Assembly: GCA_016702335.1 (NCBI GenBank) | Contig: JADJEF010000020.1 | Coordinates: forward strand, 1-64,000 | DNA length: 64,000 nucleotides | DNA from: Rhodocyclaceae bacterium | GTDB taxonomy: Bacteria > Pseudomonadota > Gammaproteobacteria > Burkholderiales > Rhodocyclaceae | Reading direction: 5' to 3' | In this document: piece by piece, positions 11,183-19,225 of the stretch | How positions within the stretch are numbered: position 1 is the stretch's first letter | Layout: each line of letters opens with the position of its first letter | Translations under genes and position numbers: made by a program | The notes under the pieces: generated by a model | What the model saw: the letters and a program-made list of their open reading frames with translations, nothing else | Told to the model about the DNA's origin: nothing | Databases searched by the model: none

Positions 11183-11244
11183 GCTAACGGAGTTGAGCGG
11201 GCTGCGCGGTTTTTGCGCAGCACCGCTCGAACGCCGAGTTAGGC
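11183..11244 (-). repeat. attC site
   Basis: GCTAACG ... GTTAGGC. The stem GAGCGGGCTGCGC/GCGCAGCACCGCTC is well conserved. Confidence 0.88.
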
Positions 11245-11277
11245 CACGGCTCACAGAGATTTGTAGCCAGATCGTTT

Positions 11278-11730
11278 CTAACGACAAAGATCATATTCTT
11301 GAGAAGACTTTGCTGTTTGGCTCGGTCTATAACCGCTATCAAGCAACCGAACCGCTTGCGCGCCAACATAAAACGACTTGATGAATTCGAAGTCTCGACG
11401 CACAACGTACGCAAAGCAAGTTGCCAACTTAATGGACCTTTCGTCAGCGCCACCACACCCAAGGCTACCGGGTAGCAAGCGATCGCCTACTGGCCCTCCA
11501 AAGTGAACGGTGATGGAATGAGGATTTTGCATTGCGTCGGCGATGAACTTTACTCGACCATTCCGTTGGGGCACGGTACGAACCTCTATAGGTTGGTTGG
11601 GTTCGCAGACGATGTAGTTGGTAGCTGGATTGACGTTCGACAGCTTCTCCAATACCTTGATTTCGGGCGTATCACACAGCGCTGACTCAATTAGCTGAAT
11701 GTTCTGCTCCAACATCACTGCTTCGAGCAA
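11278..11730 (-). CDS. Cassette protein of unknown function
   Basis: Up to 150 residues. A second Met at position 6 (MLEQNIQLIES) is an equally good start. The N-terminal half (LLEQNIQLIES, IEVRTVPQRNGRVKFIA) looks like a real soluble protein. The C-terminal quarter is less convincing, and a frame change near 11290 could join a tail reading DLATNLCEPWPNS. No signal peptide and no recognised domain. Confidence 0.5.
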   Translation of the reverse strand: MLEAVMLEQNIQLIESALCDTPEIKVLEKLSNVNPATNYIVCEPNQPIEVRTVPQRNGRVKFIADAMQNPHSITVHFGGPVGDRLLPGSLGCGGADERSIKLATCFAYVVRRDFEFIKSFYVGAQAVRLLDSGYRPSQTAKSSQEYDLCR

Positions 11731-11804
11731 CGCAATAAAGTCGCTTACTGTCGCAAAGTAGTAGGTATCTCTTTGGCCTGCGCCTGGCGATCATGGCAGT
11801 TCGG

Positions 11805-11865
11805 GCCTAACGCCAAAGTTGAGGGGGCCGCTTTAGCGGCTCCCGCCTGAACGCCGGGGTTCGGC
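11805..11865 (-). repeat. attC site, variant
   Basis: GCCTAACG ... GTTCGGC. Stem GGGGGCCGC/GCGGCTCCC with a short TTTA loop. It is shorter and more diverged than the main family, and the R' box has C instead of A. Confidence 0.65.
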
Positions 11866-11879
11866 GGCTGGAGGTTGAA

Positions 11880-12101
11880 ATGTGTAAATGCACACCGGAA
11901 ATTAAGACGCCATTTTGCGGGAGGTTTGATGCGAATGGCCCGCACCGAAACCGTACAACTCGCCACACGCCGACGGCTGGTATTGGGTGCGCAAGAAAGG
12001 ATGGGGGCGACGAGCATGATGATTGGGTGCCCGCGTTGTGGCAGACCGAATACAGATCTTGGAGCCCGCGATGTTCAGCGGGATACCTGACAGCGAAATG
12101 A
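11880..12101 (+). CDS. Small Cys-containing cassette protein in reverse orientation
   Basis: 73 residues beginning MCKCTPEIKTPFCGRF, a start of the sort seen in short phage and cassette proteins of unknown role. It begins 15 bp after the attC at 11805-11865, behind GGAGGTTG, and runs on the plus strand, opposite to most cassette genes here. The section after residue 15 may have slipped frame (GRFDANGPHRN). No domain assigned. Confidence 0.5.
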   Translation: MCKCTPEIKTPFCGRFDANGPHRNRTTRHTPTAGIGCARKDGGDEHDDWVPALWQTEYRSWSPRCSAGYLTAK

Positions 12102-12123
12102 TTGTCGGTGACATGCTTAAGAC

Positions 12124-12183
12124 GCCGAACGCAGAGCCAACCGGCGCGGCTTCATCGCGTCCGGGTTGAGCGCCGGGTTAGCC
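12124..12183 (-). repeat. attC site, variant
   Basis: GCCGAAC ... GTTAGCC. Arms CAACCGGCGCGGC and GCGTCCGGGTTG pair around a TTCATC loop. Confidence 0.7.
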
Positions 12184-12199
12184 CGCAGAAAGGCACGGA

Positions 12200-12466
12200 A
12201 TGAAAATGTCAATGAAGTGGCACAGGGAGTGCCTGACGAATTTGAAAGACTCACTACAACGCGAGGAAGCTGAGCTGGAGCGGGTTATCGCAAGGGTCGA
12301 ACGATTGCGCTCGCATGTGAAATTTGACGAGCAGCAGATTCAGGACGCCGCCGATAAGCGCAAGGACGGTTTGACAGCGACAAATTCGGCAGGAAAGTTG
12401 CGCATGCGCTCTAACGTGGAAGTGAGCGCCCTGCGCGGCTTTTTGCGCAGGTCCGCTCGACTGTAG
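12200..12466 (+). CDS. Coiled-coil cassette protein in reverse orientation
   Basis: 88 residues, starting 17 bp after GTTAGCC with an AAGGCACGG ribosome site. Residues about 10-55 (LTNLKDSLQREEAELERVIA and on) are strongly charged with heptad-like leucines, suggesting a coiled coil. The last about 20 residues (SNVEVSALRGFLRRSARL) come from reading into the attC at 12409. It is on the plus strand, unlike most neighbours. Function unknown. Confidence 0.55.
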   Translation: MKMSMKWHRECLTNLKDSLQREEAELERVIARVERLRSHVKFDEQQIQDAADKRKDGLTATNSAGKLRMRSNVEVSALRGFLRRSARL

Positions 12467-12474
12467 GGTTAGAC
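12409..12474 (-). repeat. attC site
   Basis: CTCTAAC ... GTTAGAC. Arms GAGCGCCCTGCGC and GCGCAGGTCCGCTC, with GGCTTTTT loop. Confidence 0.9.
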
Positions 12475-12907
12475 GGCGTTCTAGCGTGAGCTGCGAACGA
12501 GGGCGACCACACGTATTGCCGCCCTTGGCGTTGATATTCAACATTGAGCTCCTTAAGGCGACCTTCAATTTCGACCGAATGATCGATGGTTTCAGGTTTT
12601 AGCAGTGCCCCGCGCGGTTTGATCTGCACAGGGTCTATCTCAAACCATTCCACAGCAAGCTTCGGGACCGGGCCCCACAGACTATCAAATACTTCTCCGT
12701 CGCTGGGCGTAGAGAGCCTTCCAAGACCTCAGTAACGTCCACGAATTTGATGCGGTACGAATGGGAAATCGTAACCTCGCGGAGTGAATCGAGGAGCCGA
12801 TCCCATTTCGTATTGTTCAGGAGACGCGCCGAGAAGTCGCGGGCAATGATCCGACGAGCACGCTCTTCGTCTTTCATCAGTGCTTCATAGGCCGTTGGTT
12901 TGGGCAC
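12411..12907 (-). pseudogene. Cassette protein of unknown function, frameshifted
   Basis: N-terminal frame (12635-12907) starts MPKPTAYEALMKDEERARRI and contains LLNNTKWDRLLDSLREV. After one frame change near 12690 it continues as VEWFEIDPVQIKPRGALL and ends by reading through the attC (tail NPTVERTCAKSRAGRSLPR), where the attC core GTTAG supplies the stop. The corrected protein is about 165 residues, soluble, and not assigned to a family. The break may be a consensus error. Confidence 0.6.
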
Positions 12908-12925
12908 TGCTACTCCCTCTGAGCC

Positions 12926-12988
12926 GTCTAACGTGAAGTGAGCGGCCTGCGCGGCTTTGCGCAGGTCCGCTCGACTGTAGGGTTAGCC
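12926..12988 (-). repeat. attC site
   Basis: GTCTAAC ... GTTAGCC, main family. The loop T-run is shortened by two bases. Confidence 0.9.
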
Positions 12989-13339
12989 GTCAATTGCATG
13001 CGCAAGAAACTCAGATGTAGCGGCATTGACTTCAAAACTTAACACATCTTTCTGAACAGAGAGCCCATCTTTCTGCAGACGCTGCACGCAGGACAATATC
13101 GCAGACTTTACTTGTTGTGCAATGTATTCCTTGCGTTGATGGGGCGAACGTGGTTGCCAGGCGGTTTCGGGAATTTGTATATCCACGGTGATATATCGCC
13201 TCGCCCGCGCGAACCTCAGCCGGGCCAACCCTTCCTCACCGAATTTATCCAAAGATCCATCGATGCGCAGCACGAGGGCATATTCGTCGATTGCACTGCA
13301 GTGCGTAGAAGAAACGTGTTTATCTAAGGCTCGACGCAA
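12983..13339 (-). CDS. Cassette protein of unknown function
   Basis: 118 residues from a TTG start. The stop TAA lies inside the attC core GTTAGCC, a common arrangement for cassette genes. It has a basic middle (ARLRFARARRYITVDIQIP) and an amphipathic C-terminal half, with no signal peptide. An upstream start may have been lost by a frame change near 13345, so the N-terminus is uncertain. No family recognised. Confidence 0.5.
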   Translation of the reverse strand: MRRALDKHVSSTHCSAIDEYALVLRIDGSLDKFGEEGLARLRFARARRYITVDIQIPETAWQPRSPHQRKEYIAQQVKSAILSCVQRLQKDGLSVQKDVLSFEVNAATSEFLAHAIDG

Positions 13340-13429
13340 AGCAACCAGTGTCGGGCGAAAACATCGGCTTCGGGACCGCCTACTTCAGGAACCGACGGAG
13401 ATGAATGATTGCATGTGTCGAGACCTGAA

Positions 13430-13494
13430 GGCTAACTGGAAGTGAGCGGGCTGCGCGGCTTTTTGCGCAGGTCCGCTCGACTGTAGGGTTATGC
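13430..13494 (-). repeat. attC site
   Basis: GGCTAAC ... GTTATGC, main family with full GCGCGGCTTTTTGCGC loop. Confidence 0.9.
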
Positions 13495-13997
13495 GTCATC
13501 GCCGAATAGCCAAGTGGGATAACACGCTTGGATTTTTGCGGCGAGCGCATCACTACTGAGCGATATCTCGGCGTCCGGATTGGAAGACCCAATAACCAGC
13601 GCACATGCGTCTTCAATGAAGGAACATGAAACTCGTGCCGAGCAGGCATGTAGGCCATGCCGGTAGGTACTTTGCGTTGGACTTCACAACATCTTCGCAG
13701 ACAAGAGGCCACTCATCGAAGGAACGCCCGCGCAAGTAGTAAAATGGAACTAGCTACAGCGTTTGGAAGCCAAGGTGGTTTTCCAATGGCGGCAAGTTCG
13801 GACGCCGGAAGGAATAGGGAGCTTACGATCACAAATACCAATCGTCGAATAGAAGCGCCCAGCTTCACAGTCAAATTCGGCGATAAGCATAGGAAGCTTT
13901 CCATTGTTGTCGCGATAGGCGAAAACCTTGCCACGCGAACTAAAGCGATCGCGAAGATGAGAACAATTGCCTTGTGGTGTTCGGGAGGATTACGCAT
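13489..13997 (-). pseudogene. Duplicate cassette gene, second copy (broken)
   Basis: Almost identical in DNA to the cassette at 23544-24058. It carries extra single-base losses: the start segment MRNPPEHHKAIV is followed by a shifted frame, and ELAAIGKPPWLPNAVASS appears in yet another frame. The rest (MAYMPARHEFHVPSLKTH, CYPTWLFGDDA-like end) is recognisable. See the better copy for description. Confidence 0.7.
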
Positions 13998-14011
13998 GGC
14001 GTGTCTCTGAC

Positions 14012-14077
14012 GCATAACGTGGAAGTGAGCGGACTGCGCGGCTTTTTGCGCAGGTCCGCTCGACTGTAGGGTTAGAG
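14012..14077 (-). repeat. attC site
   Basis: GCATAAC ... GTTAGAG, main family. Identical in its arms to the site at 16705. Confidence 0.9.
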
Positions 14078-14467
14078 CGCGGGTTCATTTGGAAGCACTC
14101 GCACCGGACCCCAGTTGTATGGCCCCCAACACAATAGCGAGGCTAGGACGCCAAGAATTGAGTAGCCAAGCGCCAGTTTAAATTCGAACGCGCCAAGCGC
14201 AACTAGATTCGCGAAGGTGAGATACACGAGTAAGCCACCGATTGCGCCGACGGGCAAAACGAATCGAAGTTGTTGTCGTGCACTAAGTCGCTTTTGAACG
14301 CAGAGTACATGCAGTGGCACGACAAGAATCGCAACAACGACGACCATGATTGGATAGCTTACGACAGCGGTAATGAATAATAGAGGCGCAAAGGTAACGC
14401 CTGCAACGATATGGGTGAATGCGGGAACTGTCAGGCAAAGCAAGAGTAGGCGGACAGCATTTGGCAT
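14072..14467 (-). CDS. Polytopic membrane cassette protein
   Basis: 131 residues, intact. Four hydrophobic segments are visible, around residues 5-22, 24-55, 68-100 and 104-116 (LLLLCLTVPAFTHIVAGV, VVSYPIMVVVVAILVVPL, VGAIGGLLVYLTFANLVAL, YSILGVLASLLCW), so it is an inner-membrane protein. The stop TAA is part of the attC core at 14071. No family recognised. It is a typical cassette-borne small membrane protein. Confidence 0.7.
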   Translation of the reverse strand: MPNAVRLLLLCLTVPAFTHIVAGVTFAPLLFITAVVSYPIMVVVVAILVVPLHVLCVQKRLSARQQLRFVLPVGAIGGLLVYLTFANLVALGAFEFKLALGYSILGVLASLLCWGPYNWGPVRVLPNEPAL

Positions 14468-14471
14468 GAGC

Positions 14472-14555
14472 GCTCTAACGAATAGCGTTTATCCGCCGCT
14501 GAGGGCGCGAGCATGAATCACGGTAGGTCATAGCGGCGGATAAACCTTGTTGGAC
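14472..14555 (-). repeat. attC site of a different structural type
   Basis: 84 bp: GCTCTAAC ... GTTGGAC with a long perfect stem GTTTATCCGCCGCT/AGCGGCGGATAAAC and a GC-rich apical part. It clearly does not belong to the main attC family of the array and suggests a cassette acquired from another integron lineage. Confidence 0.7.
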
Positions 14556-14577
14556 TGAACCGCCGCGATGGCGGTCG

Positions 14578-15308
14578 CTAGGGGGATTGTAAGATTGGCA
14601 GAGGGGCTATCGAGGCAGAAGCATACCGCTGAAGTCGGCGGAGCGTGGCCGACACCACCCAATCGCCGTCCCACCAGCGCCGACTTGCGGATCGCGACGT
14701 CCAGAGCGTCACAGAAATCGGCGTAGGCACTGCCCGCGGCCGTGGTTGCACCTGCCCACCCTGACAGGCATCACGCTGGCGCAGGACAGAGCAACCCCGC
14801 CTCATGCGACCGGCGGCCCCCGTGATGAAATGCCCCGCAGCGGGTACGAGGCCGGCCCCGCCCGTATACGCCGGCAACGCCCCGCACACCACCCGATGGC
14901 CCACCGCGCACAGCCAGGCGCGTCCAATCCAACCGCATCACGCGCGCCGCGAACAGCGCCACCGACTCGATCACCGCCGGGTCCGGCGGCGGCAACCCCA
15001 GCGCCGCACGTGCTGCTGGCAAATGCACACCTTTGCGCGAGGGGGCCAGCAAACCGTAGTGCCGAATGCGCTTGAATCCCGGCGGCAACACATGGAGCAG
15101 AAAGCGGCGCAGGAATTCCGTAGGCGAGCTTGCGTTCCTGGATCAGGTAGAGCAGGTAGGCTTGCAGTTGCTCGACGCTGAGGGTGTCGGGCGAGCAGCG
15201 GTAGTGCTGGGCCAGCTTGCACACGCAGGCCAGGTAGGTCTCGCGAGTACGCACAGCCAAGCCGCGCAGCACCATGGCGTCGTGCATCTTCTGTCGAAGG
15301 GGTGTCAT
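14578..15308 (-). pseudogene. Chimeric relic: tyrosine recombinase N-terminus joined to IS91-type transposase C-terminus
   Basis: The first 70 residues (start 15308, MTPLRQKMHDAMVLRGLAVR ... LSVEQLQAYLLYLIQERKLAYG) match the N-terminal SAM-like domain of the site-specific integrases that accompany IS91 elements. The sequence then switches, in another frame, to FLLHVLPPGFKRIRHYGLLAP, the end of an IS91-type Y2 transposase. Downstream coding is decayed. It lies where a cassette gene would be, between attC sites 14472-14555 and 15444-15509. The last part carries a copy of the dispersed repeat (14664-14690). Confidence 0.6.
14664..14690 (+). repeat. Dispersed repeat copy A
   Basis: 27 bp identical to the copy at 38849-38875. 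The match to the copy at 59890-59927 (reverse) extends further left, over CACCCAATCGCCGT. Core: CCACCAGCGCCGACTTGCGG. Confidence 0.75.
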
Positions 15309-15443
15309 GTCGTTCTCTCGTGGTGTCGGGAACATTCCCGATTCGAGGATGACACCTGGTGCGGCATGAGCCGCTGGCTACGCCGAGCGTTGGCGTTGGC
15401 TACGCCGCGATGGTGACCTTGCCCACCACCGCGCAGCGGTTTA

Positions 15444-15509
15444 GTTCAACGTAGAGGTGAGCGGGCTGCGCGGCTTTTTGCGCAGCTCCGCTCGACCGCC
15501 GAGTTAGGC
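15444..15509 (-). repeat. attC site
   Basis: GTTCAAC ... GTTAGGC, main family with arms GAGCGGGCTGCGC/GCGCAGCTCCGCTC. Confidence 0.9.
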
Positions 15510-15521
15510 AGGTTTTCCACG

Positions 15522-15545
15522 AAGCGCCGTGCGCCAGCGCCGACT
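15522..15545 (+). repeat. Dispersed repeat, partial copy
   Basis: GCCGTGCGCCAGCGCCGACTT resembles the core of the dispersed repeat (copy A), lying in the spacer between two attC sites. Confidence 0.5.
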
Positions 15546-15550
15546 TTTGG

Positions 15551-15611
15551 GGCCAACCTCTTGTTGCGGCCCGCAGCAAGGAAGCCTTTGGCATGAGGCA
15601 AAGTGTTAGGG
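15551..15611 (-). repeat. Candidate attC site, short hairpin type
   Basis: GGCCAACC ... GTTAGGG with inner stem CTTGTTGCGG/CCGCAGCAAG. The left box fits the consensus poorly, but the following gene ends exactly in the GTTAG box, as other cassette genes do. Confidence 0.45.
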
Positions 15612-15941
15612 TAGGAGAACATCAATATGCCCAGAGGAAATTAATGCTGCGCCAAGACCAACCAATGCTGCCAGAAGAAATGCTGCCCAAACGAAGCGCA
15701 ACCATGCTGCGACAACAACCATGAAAGATGTAGCTACCGTTAAGGACAACATTCCCCAAGCGCCAGTGGATGCAAAATGTATTACCCAACATGCAGTGAT
15801 GTAGGCGGCTACTAACGCACCCACTACGGGGAGCAATAGCCAATAGATGGTGTCCCATTCTTTTGGGTTGAGCAGACCCAAAAGCTCACTCCACCTGAAT
15901 GTGCTTGGGTTAAGTTTCTCAGAGCGGAACAGTCGACGCAT
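15606..15941 (-). CDS. Membrane cassette protein
   Basis: 111 residues, intact, starting 3 bp from the attC at 15944-16007. After an N-terminal polar part (MRRLFRSEKLNPSTFRWSEL), three hydrophobic segments follow: YWLLLPVVGALVAAYITACW, LTVATSFMVVVAAW and VWAAFLLAALVGLGAALI. It is predicted to lie in the inner membrane. The stop lies in the GTTAGGG box at 15605. No family recognised. Confidence 0.7.
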   Translation of the reverse strand: MRRLFRSEKLNPSTFRWSELLGLLNPKEWDTIYWLLLPVVGALVAAYITACWVIHFASTGAWGMLSLTVATSFMVVVAAWLRFVWAAFLLAALVGLGAALISSGHIDVLLP

Positions 15942-15943
15942 AT

Positions 15944-16007
15944 GCCTAACGTGGAGTTGAGGGGGCTGCGCGGCAGTTTGCAGATCCCCTCGAACGCAGG
16001 GTTATGC
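15944..16007 (-). repeat. attC site
   Basis: GCCTAAC ... GTTATGC. Arms GAGGGGGCTGCGC/TGCAGATCCCCTC, with GGCAGTT loop, a sequence variant of the main family. Confidence 0.88.
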
Positions 16008-16679
16008 GTCACGGCCTCCAAAACCTCGATTTGCCCTGACTTACCTACGGATACCAGCACAAGTTGGGCTCGCCAATCCACAAGAATGAGCCCATTGCTA
16101 GCGTTTAGTTTTATGAAGGCTTGTGTGAGTTTGGAATCATCTGGGTCTTTTCCCACGCTAGCGCCGAGCACGGGTATGTTCTGGTCCGCCACGTAACCAT
16201 AGAGCGTGATGCTGCCGCCTAACGGCAGAGAGAATCCGCCCTTCACTTGTCCAGATACGGTGCTGGACGAAAAAAGCATCGGTGCAGGCCCTGCCTTTGA
16301 GTTAAGCAGGTGTTCAAGCTTTTGTACCGGCCCAGGCCCTGCGATTAGTGGCAACCGCTGAATCTTTCGAACATAGACGTTGCGCCAGCCGTGCTGAACG
16401 CGATTTGCTTGCTCGAAGTTTTTTGAACTCTTTGAGCATCCGCTGTACTTCGGCAAGCCTGTTCTTTCCAGGAATTCGCTGGCTCCATTCATCTTCATGG
16501 AAGATGAAATCAGAAGCGCCTGGCTTATCTTTGCCAGGTTCTAGCGAAGCGGTGTCATTCGATATGGTCGGGGTGCTGAAAAGGATGGACTTAGGATCAA
16601 GTGTTTGCACCTTTGACTCCTGAGGTGCAGCACCGGCTAAACCAGCAAACGCAAGCAAAGAGGCAAGAAGTTTCTTCAT
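16002..16679 (-). pseudogene. Secreted cassette protein, frameshifted
   Basis: Begins with a Sec signal peptide (MKKLLASLLAFAGLAGAAPQ). The mature N-terminal part contains IFHEDEWSQRIPGKNRLAEV. At a T-run near 16420 the frame changes to NRVQHGWRNVYVRKIQRLPL and continues to GQVKGGFSLPLGGSITLYGY and VADQNIPVLGASVGK, a beta-rich, pilus- or secretin-accessory-like texture, though no family can be named. The gene ends in or just before the attC core at 16001. About 225 residues when corrected. Confidence 0.6.
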
Positions 16680-16704
16680 CGATCAACAGGCAATGAAAAT
16701 TGAC

Positions 16705-16770
16705 GCATAACGTGGAAGTGAGCGGACTGCGCGGCTTTTTGCGCAGGTCCGCTCGACTGTAGGGTTAGAT
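16705..16770 (-). repeat. attC site
   Basis: GCATAAC ... GTTAGAT, main family. Confidence 0.9.
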
Positions 16771-16802
16771 TTCATCGTGGCGATTTGACAAGCGTTTCCC
16801 AT

Positions 16803-17171
16803 TCATTTTGGTCTTTCTCGGTGGGAATTTATATGGGTGAGACTTTGGAATGCTTGTGCTTCGACTAAATGCAATTGAAGCAATTTCATCAAATTTGGAT
16901 TTGAGCTATTGGCTGCGATGTCGGAGGCAAGCATAAGTCGGGTGTAGTAGCGAAGCTGTGCTATTTCGAATGCATTGTTGGTTTTGTTCTCGGCCAGTAA
17001 CTGAACGATAGCGAAATCATGCTTTGCCTCCTTATATTCGCGCCGGAACGTTTCGTTCCAGAATTGCTCGCGGTAGGCATTTTGGGCGCGCTGGATGCCA
17101 TACCAATAGCCACACGCAGCCACGATGAGAAGGCCAAAAAGAACGAAAGTGAGCTTGAGTATGCGGGACAT
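16803..17171 (-). CDS. Membrane-anchored cassette protein
   Basis: 122 residues, intact. One N-terminal membrane helix (LTFVLFGLLIVAACGYWYGI, about residues 8-26) is followed by a charged helical domain (NAYREQFWNETFRREYKEA onward) likely facing the periplasm. The Cys in IVAACG could be a lipobox, but the residues around it fit poorly. Start 12 bp from the attC at 17183. No family recognised. Confidence 0.65.
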   Translation of the reverse strand: MSRILKLTFVLFGLLIVAACGYWYGIQRAQNAYREQFWNETFRREYKEAKHDFAIVQLLAENKTNNAFEIAQLRYYTRLMLASDIAANSSNPNLMKLLQLHLVEAQAFQSLTHINSHRERPK

Positions 17172-17182
17172 ATTCAGAAGAA

Positions 17183-17243
17183 ATCTAACGTGGAGGTAAG
17201 CGGGCTGCGCGGCTTTTTGCGCAGCTCCGCTTGACCGTAGGGT
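17183..17243 (-). repeat. attC site split by intron 5
   Basis: ATCTAAC then GCGGGCTGCGCGGC and GCGCAGCTCCGC. It ends at GTAGGGT where intron 5 starts. The missing TAGG follows at 19226-19229, which restores a normal GGGTTAGG core if the intron is removed. Confidence 0.9.
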
Positions 17244-19225
17244 GTGCGCCCAGCATGGGCGCGATGTAATGGGGTGGAAGTCCCCTGTGGGAGTACCGAC
17301 ATGGATTCATGATGAGTCAAATGATAACCACTAGCCGAAGGCAAGGGCGAGCCCGCGAGGACTGGTCTGGAGGAAGCCGGAGAGCAAACGTGCGAGGCGA
17401 CGGACAGAAATTGCATAAAAGGCCTGATCTGCGGGCGAGTCAGCACCACATGGCGAAGCCCATCGGGACAGCGGATAAGGTAAATGCAGCGCTTGTGTGC
17501 GGAAACATCGCGTTCTTACCTGGGGAGATCTGCCGCGCGAGCGGTGACGGACGTTGAACGAACCGTGGCCCGGTTGAGCCAGACCCAATCAACCAGCGCC
17601 GATGCGGGCTGCCCCGCATCAAGGGCGAACAAATCTGGCAGCAACGTTCAGCAACCGAAACAGCGCCTTGGCCAGTAATGACCGAGGTGACGCGGCAGAA
17701 GTCAGCAGCGATCGTAGTAGTCGGGCCGGTTGTGGCGCGGCGAAGGATCAAACAACGAAACACAAGGAGCAGACGGAGCGATCTCGAGCGTAGCCGCAAT
17801 ATCTCCAGCAGGAGATGGCTAGCCGGCGAACAACCCGAACCGGGCCTTGAACCAAGACGACACGAAACGAAGTGGAAACAACCGGAGTTAATGGCAGCAG
17901 TACTTTCCAGCGACAACCTGCGCGCCGCATGGAAGCGAGTGAAAGCCAACAAGGGGGGCGCCGGGTATCGACGGCATCACCATTGAAGACTTTCCCGCCC
18001 ACCTGCGTGCGCACTGGGGAGATATCCGAAGCCAACTCGACCATGGGCGCTACCGCCCCAGTGCCGTCCGCCGGGTGGAAATACCCAAGGAAGACGGCAG
18101 CAAGCGGCTGCTGGGCATCCCGACCCTCATGGATCGGGTCATCCAGCAGGCCATCGCCCAAGTGCTCACGCCGATCTTCGATCCCGGATTCTCGGCATCG
18201 AGCTTCGGCTTCAGACCGGGCCGCAATGCACATCAGGCCATCCAGCAGGTACAACGGTATGTGAAGGACGGCGACACCGTGGCTGTGGATATCGATCTCG
18301 CCAAATTCTTCGATACCGTCAATCACGACGTGTTGATGAACATCATCGGGCGAACGATTCACGACAAGGCGTTGTTGGCCCTGATCGGCCGTTACCTGCG
18401 CGCCGGAGTGCTGGTCGGTGAGCACATTGAGCCCAGCGACATGGGCACGCCGCAAGGCGACCCATGTCGCCGCTCTTGGCCAACATCCTGCTCAACGAAC
18501 TGGATCATGAACTCGAACGGCGTGGGCATCGCTTTGCGCGCTACGCTGACGATATGGTGATTCTGGTCAAGACACAACGAGCAGGGGAACGGGTCATGCA
18601 AAGTTTGACGCGCGTTCTTGAAGGCCGTCTGAAGCTCAAAATCAACCCTGCCAAAAGCAAGGTGGCGAAGATGAGCGAATGCGGCTTTCTGGCTTCACCA
18701 TCGTTCGGGGCAAAATCCGCTGGCTGAAAAGAAGCTGGCAGCGTTCAAGCACCGGGTGAAGGAACCACCGGCAGAAGCTGGGGAGGTCAATGGGGTTCCG
18801 GCTGAACAAGCTGGGACAGTACGTGCGGGGTTGATGGGGTACTTTGGCATCAGCGAGTACTACACGCCGATCCCGGAACTGGACGAGTGGATCAGACGGC
18901 GTATGCGTATGTGCTATTGAAACAATGGCGCTGGCCACGCACGAAGATCAAGCATCTGCTGGCGATGGGCGTGAGCCTGAAGTCAGCGATCCAGCATGCC
19001 ACCAGCAGCAAAAGCTACTGGCACATGGCACGTACCCCGGCGATGCAGCACGCGTTGAACAATGACTGGCTCAAGGCACAAGGGCTGCCGAGCATCAAGA
19101 ACTTATGGTGCAAGGCGCAGGGCTATTCGTAGTCGTCGAGCGCGTCAATTCGTTGAACCGCCCACTGCGGACCCGCATGGTGGGTGGTGTGGGGAGGGCC
19201 GGTTAGAACCCGGTCCTTACCCGAT
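17244..19225 (+). mobile_element. Group IIC-attC intron copy 5 (best-defined boundaries)
   Basis: 1982 bp, from GTGCGCCCAGCATGGG to CTTACCCGAT. It splits the attC R' core as GGGT^TAGG. The orientation is opposite to the cassette, which is the known rule for group IIC introns that target attC sites. Ribozyme domains fill 17244-17890, followed by the RT gene, then the domain V/VI region with GCGGACCCGCATGGTGG and the GGCCGGTTAGAACCCGGTCC helix next to the 3' end. Confidence 0.93.
17891..19132 (+). pseudogene. ltrA: Group II intron reverse transcriptase/maturase, copy 5
   Basis: Starts ATGGCAGCAGTACTT and ends TATTCGTAG, about 413 codons. Blocks: LSSDNLRAAWKRVKANKG, RLLGIPTLMDRVIQQAIAQV, FSASSFGFRPGRNAHQAI, DIDLAKFFDTVNHDVL, GTPQGD and FARYADDMVILVKTQ (active site YADD near 18540-18555), then the maturase part. 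Breaks: an extra G in a G6 run at 17954, a lost base near 18466, and others near 18690 and 18765. The number and type of breaks fit consensus error, but all five copies share the problem. Confidence 0.87.
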
